A DNA stretch of 12,430 bases from JAJQBJ01 sp964387095. GTDB taxonomy: Bacteria; Bacillota; Clostridia; Oscillospirales; Oscillospiraceae. Shown piece after piece: positions 6,423-12,430 of this stretch. The stretch lies in assembly GCA_964387095.1 (NCBI GenBank), contig CAYLVH010000054.1, positions 1 to 12,430 on the forward strand, read 5' to 3'. The translations under genes were made by a program, and so were the position numbers. Numbering within the stretch: the stretch's first letter is position 1; each line of letters begins with the position of its first letter. Below the pieces are notes generated by a model, which was given only the letters and a program-made list of their open reading frames with translations, was not told the DNA's origin and made no database searches.

Positions 6423-7453
6423 AGCAGGTCCGCCAGCTCGTAGATCAGGCGCTCGCTTTTCTCCCAGCCCAGGCAGGGGTCGGTGATGGACTGGCCGTAG
6501 CAGCCTCCCCCCACCTTCTGGCTGCCGTCCACCAGATAGCTTTCGATCATCAGGCCCTTCACATAGTCGAACTCCGCGTGGATGCTGCGGTTGTGGATGA
6601 CCTCCTTGGCGATGCGGATCTGGGCCGGATAGTCCTTGCCGGAGTTGGAGTGGTTGCAGTCCACGATGACGGCCATGTTTTTCAGGCCCTTTTCGACGTA
6701 CAAGTCGTGGAGCAGGGCCAGGTCCTCGTAGTGATAGTTGGCGTGGTTCTGGCCGTGCTTGTTCACGGAGCCCCGGAGGATGGCGTGGGCCAGCGGGTTG
6801 CCGGGGGTGGACACCTCCCAGCCCCGGTATTCAAAGGAGTGGCTGTGCTGGGCGGCCAGGATGGAGTTCAGCATGACGGAGAAGTTCCCGCTGGTGGGGT
6901 TCTTCATGCCCACGGGGATGCCCACCCCGCTGGCGGTCAGGCGGTGCTTCTGGTTTTCCACCGAGCGGGCGCCCACCGCCACATAGCTCAACAGGTCCCC
7001 CAGGTAGCTGTGGTTTTCCGGGTAGAGCATTTCGTCGGCGCAGGTGAAGCCCGTGGCCTCAATGGCTCTGGTGTGCAGCTGGCGGATGGCCTGGACCCCC
7101 TTCACCATATTGCTCTGGGCCTCTGGGTCGGGCTGGTGAACCATGCCCTTGTAGCCCTCCCCGGTGGTGCGGGGCTTGTTGGTGTAGATGCGGGGGATGA
7201 TGAAGATCTTGTCCTTCACCTTCTCCTGCACAGGGGCCAGGCGGGTGAGATACTCCAGGACGGCGTCCTCCCGGTCGGCGGAGCAGGGGCCGATAATCAG
7301 GAGGAAGCGGGGGTCCGCTCCCGTGAGGATGTTGGCGATCTCCTGATCCCTGGCCTCCTTGCACTGGCGGACATAATCGGAAACTGGGAACATGGCGCAC
7401 AGCTCCTCCGGGGAGGGGAGCTTGCGCACCTTGTTAAACTGAATGCTTGACAT
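6419..7453 (-). CDS. aroF: 3-deoxy-7-phosphoheptulonate (DAHP) synthase, AroG-type class I
   Basis: This is the first enzyme of the shikimate pathway, condensing phosphoenolpyruvate and erythrose-4-phosphate. The 344 residues align with the E. coli AroG/F/H type: IIGPCS (54-58, metal ligand Cys57), KPRTT, GARSVENQ, the HR substrate contact, KNPTSG, LRGS, DCNHSNS, MIESYLVDGSQ and YGQSITDPCLGW. The N-terminal extension (first ~45 residues) that carries feedback control in this class is present; which amino acid inhibits it cannot be told by eye. GAAGGA lies about 5 nt before the start at 7453. It has its own promoter and no visible T-box leader. It ends tail-to-tail with modC, sharing four bases. 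Confidence 0.96.
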   Translation of the reverse strand: MSSIQFNKVRKLPSPEELCAMFPVSDYVRQCKEARDQEIANILTGADPRFLLIIGPCSADREDAVLEYLTRLAPVQEKVKDKIFIIPRIYTNKPRTTGEGYKGMVHQPDPEAQSNMVKGVQAIRQLHTRAIEATGFTCADEMLYPENHSYLGDLLSYVAVGARSVENQKHRLTASGVGIPVGMKNPTSGNFSVMLNSILAAQHSHSFEYRGWEVSTPGNPLAHAILRGSVNKHGQNHANYHYEDLALLHDLYVEKGLKNMAVIVDCNHSNSGKDYPAQIRIAKEVIHNRSIHAEFDYVKGLMIESYLVDGSQKVGGGCYGQSITDPCLGWEKSERLIYELADLL

Positions 7454-7514
7454 GGTAATCCTTCTTTCTCTATGGGCACTTTGAAGATGTGAAGTATTAA
7501 AGCTCTAAAGTATG

Positions 7515-7546
7515 GCTATCATAGCAGGGATTGGGAAAAATGTCAA
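7515..7546 (-). promoter_or_regulatory. Consensus sigma-A promoter of aroF, with palindrome over the -10
   Basis: Minus-strand TTGACA (7541-7546), a 17-nt spacer and TATGAT (7518-7523) form a near-perfect promoter. The -10 lies inside an 11-bp perfect inverted repeat, GCTATGATAGC (7515-7525), a possible operator. The -35 contains the TGA stop (7543-7545) of the upstream amidohydrolase gene. The leader is about 58 nt. Confidence 0.85.
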
Positions 7547-8367
7547 GACCTGTCTGATAAATCCAGCTGATAAATGCGGTTGGCGTTTTGGAAGAAGAAG
7601 GCCTCCCAGTGCTTCTCCGGGATGAGCCGCTGGCAAAACTCCACGTAGTTCTGCAAGTTGACGGCGGGGAAATCCGTGCCGAACATGAACTTGCTCCAGT
7701 CGTTGACGTAGGCGATCCAGCCCTTGAGCATCGTCACATAGCCGGCCTGCTCCTGGAAATATTTCTCCAGGGGGGTGTAGCCCTCCAGCAAGCCGGAGAG
7801 GTCCACCGCCACGTTGAAATTCTTCTCCGCCACGGCGGCTGCGTCGGGGAGGAAGGGGTTGCCGAAGTGGCACATGACAAACCGGACCTTGGGATGGGCC
7901 ACCGCCACGGCGTCCAGCTCCAGGGGGTGGGAATATTTCAGGTTGGCGTGGGGATGGGCAGTCTGGCCCATGTGGATGGCCACGGGCTTGCCGTACTTCC
8001 GGGCCAGCTCATACACCGGCTGATAGCAGGGGTCGGAGATGGAGATGGGGCTGTAACCGGGATAGAGCTTAACTCCGCAGCACTGGGGCAGCTGCAAATT
8101 GGCCTCCAGGGCCTCCAGCTCCCGGGCCACCCGGCCCCGGTCGCTCCCCATGGAGTCCAGGCCGATGCAGTAGTGGAACTCCGGGGGGCAGACGTGGTAC
8201 TCCGGAGCCAGGGGGCCGTTGCCCATGATTACGCCGTGGGCAAAGCCGTGCTCCTTATAATATTGCTGTAAATAGGGAAAGCCCGGCTCGTGGCCCACCT
8301 GGCGGAGGCGCTGGGCGCCGAAGCCGGACTCGGGGAACATGTGAAAATGGGCGTCAATGATCTTCAT
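7543..8367 (-). CDS. Amidohydrolase-2 family metal-dependent hydrolase or decarboxylase
   Basis: The 274-residue protein is a TIM-barrel amidohydrolase of the Amidohydro_2 (PF04909) kind. Metal-site residues are visible: HxH at 7 and 9 (IDAHFH), His132 (VAIHMGQ), His167 (MCHFGN) and Asp232 (FGTDFP). Lys100 is in GVKLYPGY. The family includes decarboxylases and lactone hydrolases acting on small aromatic or dicarboxylic acids; the actual substrate is unknown. It starts 11 nt after aroD, and its RBS (TAGGAG) is built into the aroD stop codon, so the two are coupled. It lies between two shikimate genes, hinting at a role near aromatic metabolism, but this is inference. No signal peptide, so cytoplasmic. 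Confidence 0.85.
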   Translation of the reverse strand: MKIIDAHFHMFPESGFGAQRLRQVGHEPGFPYLQQYYKEHGFAHGVIMGNGPLAPEYHVCPPEFHYCIGLDSMGSDRGRVARELEALEANLQLPQCCGVKLYPGYSPISISDPCYQPVYELARKYGKPVAIHMGQTAHPHANLKYSHPLELDAVAVAHPKVRFVMCHFGNPFLPDAAAVAEKNFNVAVDLSGLLEGYTPLEKYFQEQAGYVTMLKGWIAYVNDWSKFMFGTDFPAVNLQNYVEFCQRLIPEKHWEAFFFQNANRIYQLDLSDRS

Positions 8368-8378
8368 GGCTAAAACTC

Positions 8379-9146
8379 CTATTGTTTGCTCTCATGCAGC
8401 AGCCGTAGGGCGGCGGCCAGCTTTCCCACGCTGATCTGGCCCGGGGCGGAGGCGGCGGAGGCGGCGCCGAAGGTCAGCGCGGAGCCGAATTCCTCCCCCG
8501 CCAGCCGGCTGATGACTCCGGTGCCGGACATGGACATGGTGATGATGGGGATGTGGGCGTATTGGTCCCGCATGGTGCAGGTGGCGTCCAGAAGGGTGAT
8601 CACATCGGCGGAGCAGGTGGGCATGACGGCGATCTTGGCCATATCCGCCTCCAGGGATTGCATCCGGGTCAGCCGGGCGATGATCTCCTCCTTAGGGGGC
8701 GTGGCGTGGAAATCGTGGTTGGAGGCGATGACCTTCACCTGGTTCTCATGGGCGCAGGTCAGGATCTGGGTGAAAATGCCGTCGCCCAGGAACAGCTCCA
8801 CATCCAGCAAATCCACCAGGCCGGAGACTGCCGCGTTGCACAGCAGGGTCACATAGGCGATGGGGCTGATGTCTCTCTCTCCGCCTTCGGCGGCGGTGCG
8901 GAAGGTCATCAGCAGGGGGGTGTTGCCCAGGGCGGCCCGCAGGGCGGTCAGGGTGTCCAGGGTCCTGTTCCAAGAGAAGATATCCTCATACCAGTCGCAG
9001 CGCCATTCGCACACGTCGGCGGGGATGGAGGAGAACTGCGTGGCCTGGGTCAGGATCTCCTCCTTGGTTTTGCCCACGATGGGGACGCAGATTTTGGGGA
9101 TGCCGGCGCCAATTTGGATGCCGCGCACATAGACGGTTTGAATCAT
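8379..9146 (-). CDS. aroD: Type I 3-dehydroquinate dehydratase (AroD)
   Basis: AroD converts 3-dehydroquinate to 3-dehydroshikimate through a Schiff base. The 255-residue length is usual for type I. The Schiff-base lysine is Lys171 in AKIAVMP and the catalytic His is 144 in ASNHDFH. EWRCDWY (47-53), TFRTAAEGGE (81-90), DVELF, MSMSGTGVISRLAGEEFGS and SAPGQISV complete the family pattern. GAGGAGG lies 6 nt before the start at 9146. The stop is TAG (8381-8379), a genuine use of TAG as terminator in this genome; a second in-frame TAG follows two codons later. It heads a short operon with the amidohydrolase and is divergent from the pseudouridine synthase gene. Confidence 0.97.
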   Translation of the reverse strand: MIQTVYVRGIQIGAGIPKICVPIVGKTKEEILTQATQFSSIPADVCEWRCDWYEDIFSWNRTLDTLTALRAALGNTPLLMTFRTAAEGGERDISPIAYVTLLCNAAVSGLVDLLDVELFLGDGIFTQILTCAHENQVKVIASNHDFHATPPKEEIIARLTRMQSLEADMAKIAVMPTCSADVITLLDATCTMRDQYAHIPIITMSMSGTGVISRLAGEEFGSALTFGAASAASAPGQISVGKLAAALRLLHESKQ

Positions 9147-9184
9147 AAGGAACCTCCTCTGCCTTGGGCGTATATATGGCTTTT

Positions 9185-9212
9185 ATTATATCAGGATTCC
9201 GGGAAATGTCGA
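9185..9212 (-). promoter_or_regulatory. Promoter of the aroD operon
   Basis: Minus-strand TATAAT (9185-9190) is preceded by TGA, an extended -10, with TCGACA (9207-9212) 16 nt upstream. Predicted start is near 9178, about 32 nt before aroD. Confidence 0.75.
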
Positions 9213-9217
9213 GGGCA

Positions 9218-9227
9218 CCGGGCCCGG
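9218..9227. repeat. 10-bp perfect palindrome between divergent promoters
   Basis: CCGGGCCCGG lies between the -35 of the aroD promoter (9207-9212) and the -35 of the pseudouridine synthase promoter (9235-9240). It could be an operator shared by both; GC-rich chance palindromes are also possible. Confidence 0.4.
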
Positions 9228-9234
9228 AAAAAAC

Positions 9235-9263
9235 TTGACGAAATCCCCGCTGGCCCTTACATT
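9235..9263 (+). promoter_or_regulatory. Promoter of the RluA-family gene
   Basis: TTGACG (9235-9240), a 17-nt spacer and TACATT (9258-9263) make a fair sigma-A promoter. The predicted start is about 15 nt before the ATG at 9285, which fixes that start and excludes the much longer upstream reading frame. Confidence 0.6.
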
Positions 9264-9284
9264 GTCAAAAAAGGGGGCGAGGGA

Positions 9285-10193
9285 ATGGAGTTTCAGAGTC
9301 TCAGGCGGCTGCGGGTGCCCATCCGGCCAGACTGGGAGGGCATGCGGGTTTCCGGCGTGCTCCGCTATAAGGTGGGCATGAGCGGGACCCTGCTCCAGCG
9401 CATTAAGTGGGTGGAGGAGGGGATTCTGTTGGACGGACGGCGAGCCTTTACGAGCCGGGCCGTCCGGGCCGGGCAGGTCCTGGATGTGCTCCTCAGCGAT
9501 CCCAACCCCGCCCAGGCTTTCCCCGCCACAGAGGGGCCGCTGGATATCCTCTATGAGGACCGGGATATCATCGTGGTGAACAAGGCGCCGGGGGTTTCCG
9601 TCCACCCGGGGCCGGGGCACTATGGGGATACACTGGGGAATTTCCTCCTGTGGCACTATCAACAGCAGGGGGAGCCGGCGGCGCTGCACCCTGTCCACCG
9701 GCTGGACAAGGGGACCAGCGGCCTGATCGTCACCGCTAAGCACCCCTTCGCCCAGGACAAGTTGCGCCTGCAGCTCCACAGCGGGGGATTCGTCCGGCGA
9801 TATCTGGCGGTCTGCCAGGGGGCGCTTCAGCCCCCGGCGGGGGTTATCCGGCAGCCCATAGGCCGCTGCCCGGACTCCATTTTAAAGCGCCAGGTTCGCC
9901 CGGATGGGGACCCGGCCGTCACCCACTATGAGACCCTGGGGACCGCACGGGACCGTTCCCTGGTGAAGCTGCAGCTGGAAACCGGGCGCACCCACCAGAT
10001 CCGGGTCCATCTGGCCTGGCTGGGGCATCCCCTGGTGGGGGACTTTCTCTATGGCCAGGAGGATCACAGCCTCATCCACCGCCCAGTCCTTCACTCGGCG
10101 GAGCTGGAGCTGACCCATCCGGTGACGGGGGAGCGGCTGGCCTGGAGGGCCCCGCTGCCCCAGGACATGGCGGGGTTGATGGAGCTGCCGTGA
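9285..10193 (+). CDS. RluA-family 23S rRNA/tRNA pseudouridine synthase (RluD-like)
   Basis: The enzyme isomerises specific uridines in structured RNA to pseudouridine. The 302-residue protein has an N-terminal S4-like RNA-binding region (about 15-70, GMSGTLLQRIKWVEEGILLDG). The catalytic domain carries ILYEDRDIIVVNKAPGVSVHPG (positions 88-109), the active-site motif HRLDKGTSGL with Asp141, RYLAVCQG, and TGRTHQIRVHLAWLGHPLVGD near the end. Which RNA and which uridine are modified cannot be told; RluD, RluC and YlyB-type members look alike. The reading frame stays open far upstream (to 8553) across aroD antisense, but the ATG at 9285 with AAGGGGG about 7 nt upstream and family alignment set the start. 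It ends 36 nt from the convergent ATPase gene. Confidence 0.92.
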   Translation: MEFQSLRRLRVPIRPDWEGMRVSGVLRYKVGMSGTLLQRIKWVEEGILLDGRRAFTSRAVRAGQVLDVLLSDPNPAQAFPATEGPLDILYEDRDIIVVNKAPGVSVHPGPGHYGDTLGNFLLWHYQQQGEPAALHPVHRLDKGTSGLIVTAKHPFAQDKLRLQLHSGGFVRRYLAVCQGALQPPAGVIRQPIGRCPDSILKRQVRPDGDPAVTHYETLGTARDRSLVKLQLETGRTHQIRVHLAWLGHPLVGDFLYGQEDHSLIHRPVLHSAELELTHPVTGERLAWRAPLPQDMAGLMELP

Positions 10194-10229
10194 AGCCCTC
10201 CCCTTGGCAGCTGCACATTATATAATATA

Positions 10230-11453
10230 TCAGTCCTTCTGAGCGGCCAGCAGGGAGTGGATGAACTGCTGGGCCACCCGGGGGGTGCGGCCGGGGTGGC
10301 GCATGATCCAGCGGATGGCCTTGGGACGGATTTCCTCCCGGGTCAGCTGGATCTTGGCCCGCTCCGCCAGCTCATAGGTCAGATCCAGGAACTGCTCCTG
10401 GTTCAGGGTCATGTAGGGGATGCGCAGGCCGAAGCGCTCGGAGAGGGAGGTCTTTTCCTCGATGGTCTCGCTGGCGTCCAGCTCGTCCCCTGCCCGGTCG
10501 GAGAAGGACTCCCGGACCAGATGCCGCCGGTTGGAGGTGGCGTAAATGGCCACGTTGGTGGGCTTGGGCTCCAGGCCCCCCTCCAGGATGGTTTTCAGCA
10601 GGGAATAGGTCTGGTCGTCCTTGTCAAAGGCCAGGTCGTCGATGTAGAGGATGAATTTCTGGGGGCGGTGGCCCAGCATGCGGATCAGCTCCGGGATCCC
10701 CGCCAGCTCGGACTTGTCCATCTCGATCAGACGCAGGCCCTCAAAGGCCTGGATGCCCAGCAGGCTCTTCACGGTGGCGGACTTTCCAGTGCCGGAGTCC
10801 CCGTAAAGCAGGACATTGTTCACCTGCTTGCCCGCCATCAGGGCGGCGGTGTTGGCATAGACCTGATCCCGCTGGAGGGTGTAGCCCACCAGCTGGTCGG
10901 CGGGGATGAAGTCCGGATTTTCCACCGGGTGCAGCTGGCGGTCCTGCCACAGGAAGGCCCGGTACTTGGAGAAGAGGCCGGCGCCGTTGCGGCGGTAAAA
11001 GTCCTCCAGATCCCCGAAGGGGAGGAGCCGGGGTTCCGTGTCCCAGCAGGGGAGGGCGTCAACCGCCCCAGCCCAGCTGTGGGGCAGGGCGCACTGGAGC
11101 AGCTCCTTCCACTGGTCGCCGCTGACCTGGCAGAGGGCGCAGAGGGCGTCTATGTCCCCCTGGGCGGCGGATCGGAGGGAGGTGCTGACCGTCCCGAAGG
11201 CGGCCCGCTCCGGAAAGGGGGCGGTATCATACAGGATATGCTCCTGGAGATAGGCGGGCAGGGAATCGTAGCCCTCCTGCTGTAAGAGGTAATAGGCGTC
11301 GCAGTAGGCGGCCAGGGCGGCCTCACCCTCCTGCTCTTCCAGCAGCTTTAAGAGGGAGAGCAGCTTCTCCATAACCGGCAGCCTGAGCAGGTTGCGATAG
11401 GCGGTGACGCCGGAGAGATGGACGCGGAGTGTTTCATGGTTGGTCAAAGTCAT
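10230..11453 (-). CDS. DUF815-family AAA+ ATPase
   Basis: The 407-residue protein has a helical N-terminal region of about 190 residues with no recognised motif, followed by an AAA+ ATPase core. Walker A is GDSGTGKS (218-225), Walker B is FILYIDDL (267-274), and ATSNRRH (305-311) is the sensor-1 region. SLSERFG (337-342) and HPGRTPRVAQQFIHSL (387-401) are typical of DUF815 (PF05673). The function of the family is not established; ATP-driven remodelling is inferred from the fold. The reading frame is open to 11573, but that start lies upstream of the promoter (11485-11513), so the ATG at 11453 with AAAGGG 4 nt before it was chosen. It is monocistronic as far as can be seen; no terminator was found in the 36-bp gap to the convergent gene. 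Confidence 0.88.
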   Translation of the reverse strand: MTLTNHETLRVHLSGVTAYRNLLRLPVMEKLLSLLKLLEEQEGEAALAAYCDAYYLLQQEGYDSLPAYLQEHILYDTAPFPERAAFGTVSTSLRSAAQGDIDALCALCQVSGDQWKELLQCALPHSWAGAVDALPCWDTEPRLLPFGDLEDFYRRNGAGLFSKYRAFLWQDRQLHPVENPDFIPADQLVGYTLQRDQVYANTAALMAGKQVNNVLLYGDSGTGKSATVKSLLGIQAFEGLRLIEMDKSELAGIPELIRMLGHRPQKFILYIDDLAFDKDDQTYSLLKTILEGGLEPKPTNVAIYATSNRRHLVRESFSDRAGDELDASETIEEKTSLSERFGLRIPYMTLNQEQFLDLTYELAERAKIQLTREEIRPKAIRWIMRHPGRTPRVAQQFIHSLLAAQKD

Positions 11454-11484
11454 CAGTCCCTTTTTTTCAGTATACCGGATTCTT

Positions 11485-11513
11485 ATTTTAAAGGGGGATA
11501 CAGGGTTTGTCAA
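11485..11513 (-). promoter_or_regulatory. Consensus promoter of the DUF815 ATPase gene
   Basis: Minus-strand TTGACA (11508-11513), a 17-nt spacer and TAAAAT (11485-11490). Predicted start is near 11478, about 25 nt before the ATG at 11453. Confidence 0.8.
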
Positions 11514-11529
11514 ATTTTTCCCCTGGCTG

Positions 11530-11567
11530 GGGAGACGGGCGGGGAGCTGTCTCCCCGGTTGTCTCCC
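11530..11567. repeat. 38-nt nested inverted repeat between divergent promoters
   Basis: The outer arms GGGAGAC (11530-11536) and GTCTCCC (11561-11567) and inner arms CGGGGAG (11540-11546) and CTCCCCG (11551-11557) are perfect 7-bp pairs. They are separated by a symmetric 3x3 internal loop and closed by a 4-nt CTGT loop. The right outer arm overlaps the -35 of the plus-strand promoter, and the left arm is 17 nt from the -35 of the minus-strand promoter. It lies upstream of both predicted transcription starts, so a DNA-level operator is more likely than a terminator. Confidence 0.65.
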
Positions 11568-11587
11568 TGACAAAAAAGTGATAGAAT
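11559..11587 (+). promoter_or_regulatory. Promoter of the DUF1294 gene
   Basis: TTGTCT (11559-11564), a 17-nt spacer and TAGAAT (11582-11587) preceded by TGA (extended -10). Predicted start is near 11594, about 20 nt before the ATG at 11615. Confidence 0.65.
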
Positions 11588-11614
11588 ATACATGATACGA
11601 AAGGGGGAACGCAA

Positions 11615-11890
11615 ATGGCGGGATATCTGAAGCTGGCGGCCGTCGCCTATCTCCTGGTGGTCAACCTCCTAGGCTTTGGGGCCATGGGGGCTGACAAGCG
11701 CCGGGCCGGGCGGGGAAAATGGAGGATTCCAGAGGCCAGGCTGTTCCTGTACGCCGTGCTGGGGGGCAGCGTAGGCTCTATCGCCGGCATGTGGGCGTTC
11801 CGCCATAAGACAAAGCATTGGTATTTCAAGTATGGCATGCCCCTGATCCTGCTTGTTCAGGTGGGGCTGGCCATTTGGCTGATTCATTGA
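11615..11890 (+). CDS. DUF1294 small membrane protein
   Basis: The 91-residue protein has hydrophobic segments at about 5-23, 43-61 and 73-90. The loop between the first two carries the DUF1294 (PF06961) signature: GADKRRAGRGKWRIPEARL, then GGSVGSIAGMWAFRHKTKHWYF. The function of the family is unknown; it is an inner-membrane protein by its hydrophobicity. AAGGGGG lies about 7 nt before the ATG. It is followed after 24 nt by the next gene on the same strand, with no terminator between, so they probably share a transcript. Confidence 0.9.
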   Translation: MAGYLKLAAVAYLLVVNLLGFGAMGADKRRAGRGKWRIPEARLFLYAVLGGSVGSIAGMWAFRHKTKHWYFKYGMPLILLVQVGLAIWLIH

Positions 11891-11914
11891 GTGAGGATAG
11901 AAGGGTAGAGTGCT

Positions 11915-12430
11915 ATGGCTGCGGAAAACAATATCCCGAATTTTTATGAGATCCAGCGGGTCACAGAGGGGTACGATACATATATTATTGGGCGGTTTCG
12001 CCAGCCTGGCCTGTATGTCCTGGGGGTCATGGACCTGGAGGATGCCAAGGCGTGGCGGGGCGGCGTCAGCGACATCGTGCTCTACTTTGCCATTACGCCG
12101 GAGGAGTACGGATGGTTAAAGACGGACCGGGCCAAGCTGGATGAGCTGGCCGGGCGGATTCAAAGGGAGCTACCCAAAAGCCGCTTCGCTGCGGGGCTGA
12201 CAAACCGCCGGGTGGATGTGGAGGAGTTCCGGGAAACCTGCCGGCGCATGCTGAAAAGCGATAGGCTGGAGGGGGACGAGGCCTTCGAAGCCTGGAAGCA
12301 GTTCCATCCCTTCCAGAAGCGCCAACAGCCCTGGACGCCGGTGACGGATGCCCGGCAGGAGCTTGCCCAGTTCCAGCGGGAGCTGGACAGGAAGCGGGCC
12401 AGCCAGCTGGAACTCCGGGAGGAGGAGCGC
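11915..12430 (+). CDS. Unrecognised protein, cut by the window edge
   Basis: The frame is open for 172 codons from ATG at 11915 to the last base, so the 3' end is missing. AGAAGGG lies about 9 nt upstream. I do not recognise a family. The first ~60 residues look like a folded region with aromatic and beta-type patches (NNIPNFYEIQRV, TYIIGRFRQPGLYVLGVMDL). A mixed region follows, and from about residue 140 the chain is rich in Gln, Glu, Arg and Leu (ARQELAQFQRELDRKR), as in a coiled coil. No signal peptide or membrane segment appears in the visible part. Its place 24 nt after DUF1294 suggests co-transcription. Confidence 0.75.
   Translation, partial: MAAENNIPNFYEIQRVTEGYDTYIIGRFRQPGLYVLGVMDLEDAKAWRGGVSDIVLYFAITPEEYGWLKTDRAKLDELAGRIQRELPKSRFAAGLTNRRVDVEEFRETCRRMLKSDRLEGDEAFEAWKQFHPFQKRQQPWTPVTDARQELAQFQRELDRKRASQLELREEER

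Noticed and set aside
8553..9284. Long N-terminal extension of the pseudouridine synthase frame
   Set aside because: The added 244 codons are antisense to aroD and upstream of a promoter at 9235-9263; the family N-terminus begins at the ATG at 9285.
10217..10226. ATTATATAAT palindrome containing TATAAT on both strands
   Set aside because: It lies in the convergent gap after the pseudouridine synthase and ATPase genes, with no -35 and no gene to drive on either strand.

Overview
The window looks like chromosomal DNA from a GC-rich Bacillota, most likely a gut-type Clostridia of the Oscillospiraceae/Flavonifractor kind. This is inferred from strong AAGGAGG-type ribosome binding sites, sigma-A type -35/-10 promoters, GC-rich coding regions with AT-rich spacers, and the presence of PanG (DUF2520), a DUF815 ATPase and DUF1294. 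No phage, transposon, CRISPR, tRNA or rRNA was seen.

Layout. (1) 1-330, minus strand: a short monocistronic unit with a perfect TATAAT promoter, a leader with three 7-nt repeats, a strong RBS, a 57-residue basic protein that I do not recognise, and a hairpin terminator. (2) 501-3719, minus strand: a complete pantothenate operon in the order panG-panB-panC-panD. It has a consensus promoter at 3691-3719, a compact three-stem structured leader at 3623-3690, and a hairpin-plus-U-tract terminator at 501-534. PanG supplies the ketopantoate reductase step normally done by PanE, so all four steps are in one transcript. (3) 3761-6422, plus strand: a modABC molybdate ABC importer. The modA frame is broken by a single in-frame TAG at 4424-4426, with 76 well-conserved codons still in frame after it. 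(4) 6419-9212, minus strand: aroD, an amidohydrolase and a DAHP synthase gene (aroF). aroD and the amidohydrolase are translationally coupled. aroF has its own consensus promoter, whose -35 contains the stop codon of the amidohydrolase gene. (5) 9235-10193, plus strand: an RluA-family pseudouridine synthase, divergent from aroD. (6) 10230-11513, minus strand: a DUF815 AAA+ ATPase. (7) 11559-12430, plus strand: a DUF1294 membrane protein, then an unrecognised gene cut by the window edge. A 38-nt nested inverted repeat lies between the divergent promoters of (6) and (7).

Functionally the window is mostly housekeeping biosynthesis (vitamin B5/CoA, shikimate entry), metal uptake and RNA modification. 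The points most worth following are the amber codon in modA, the structured leader of the pan operon, the unrecognised 57-residue gene with a highly-expressed-gene look, and the compact operator-like repeats in the divergent promoter regions.
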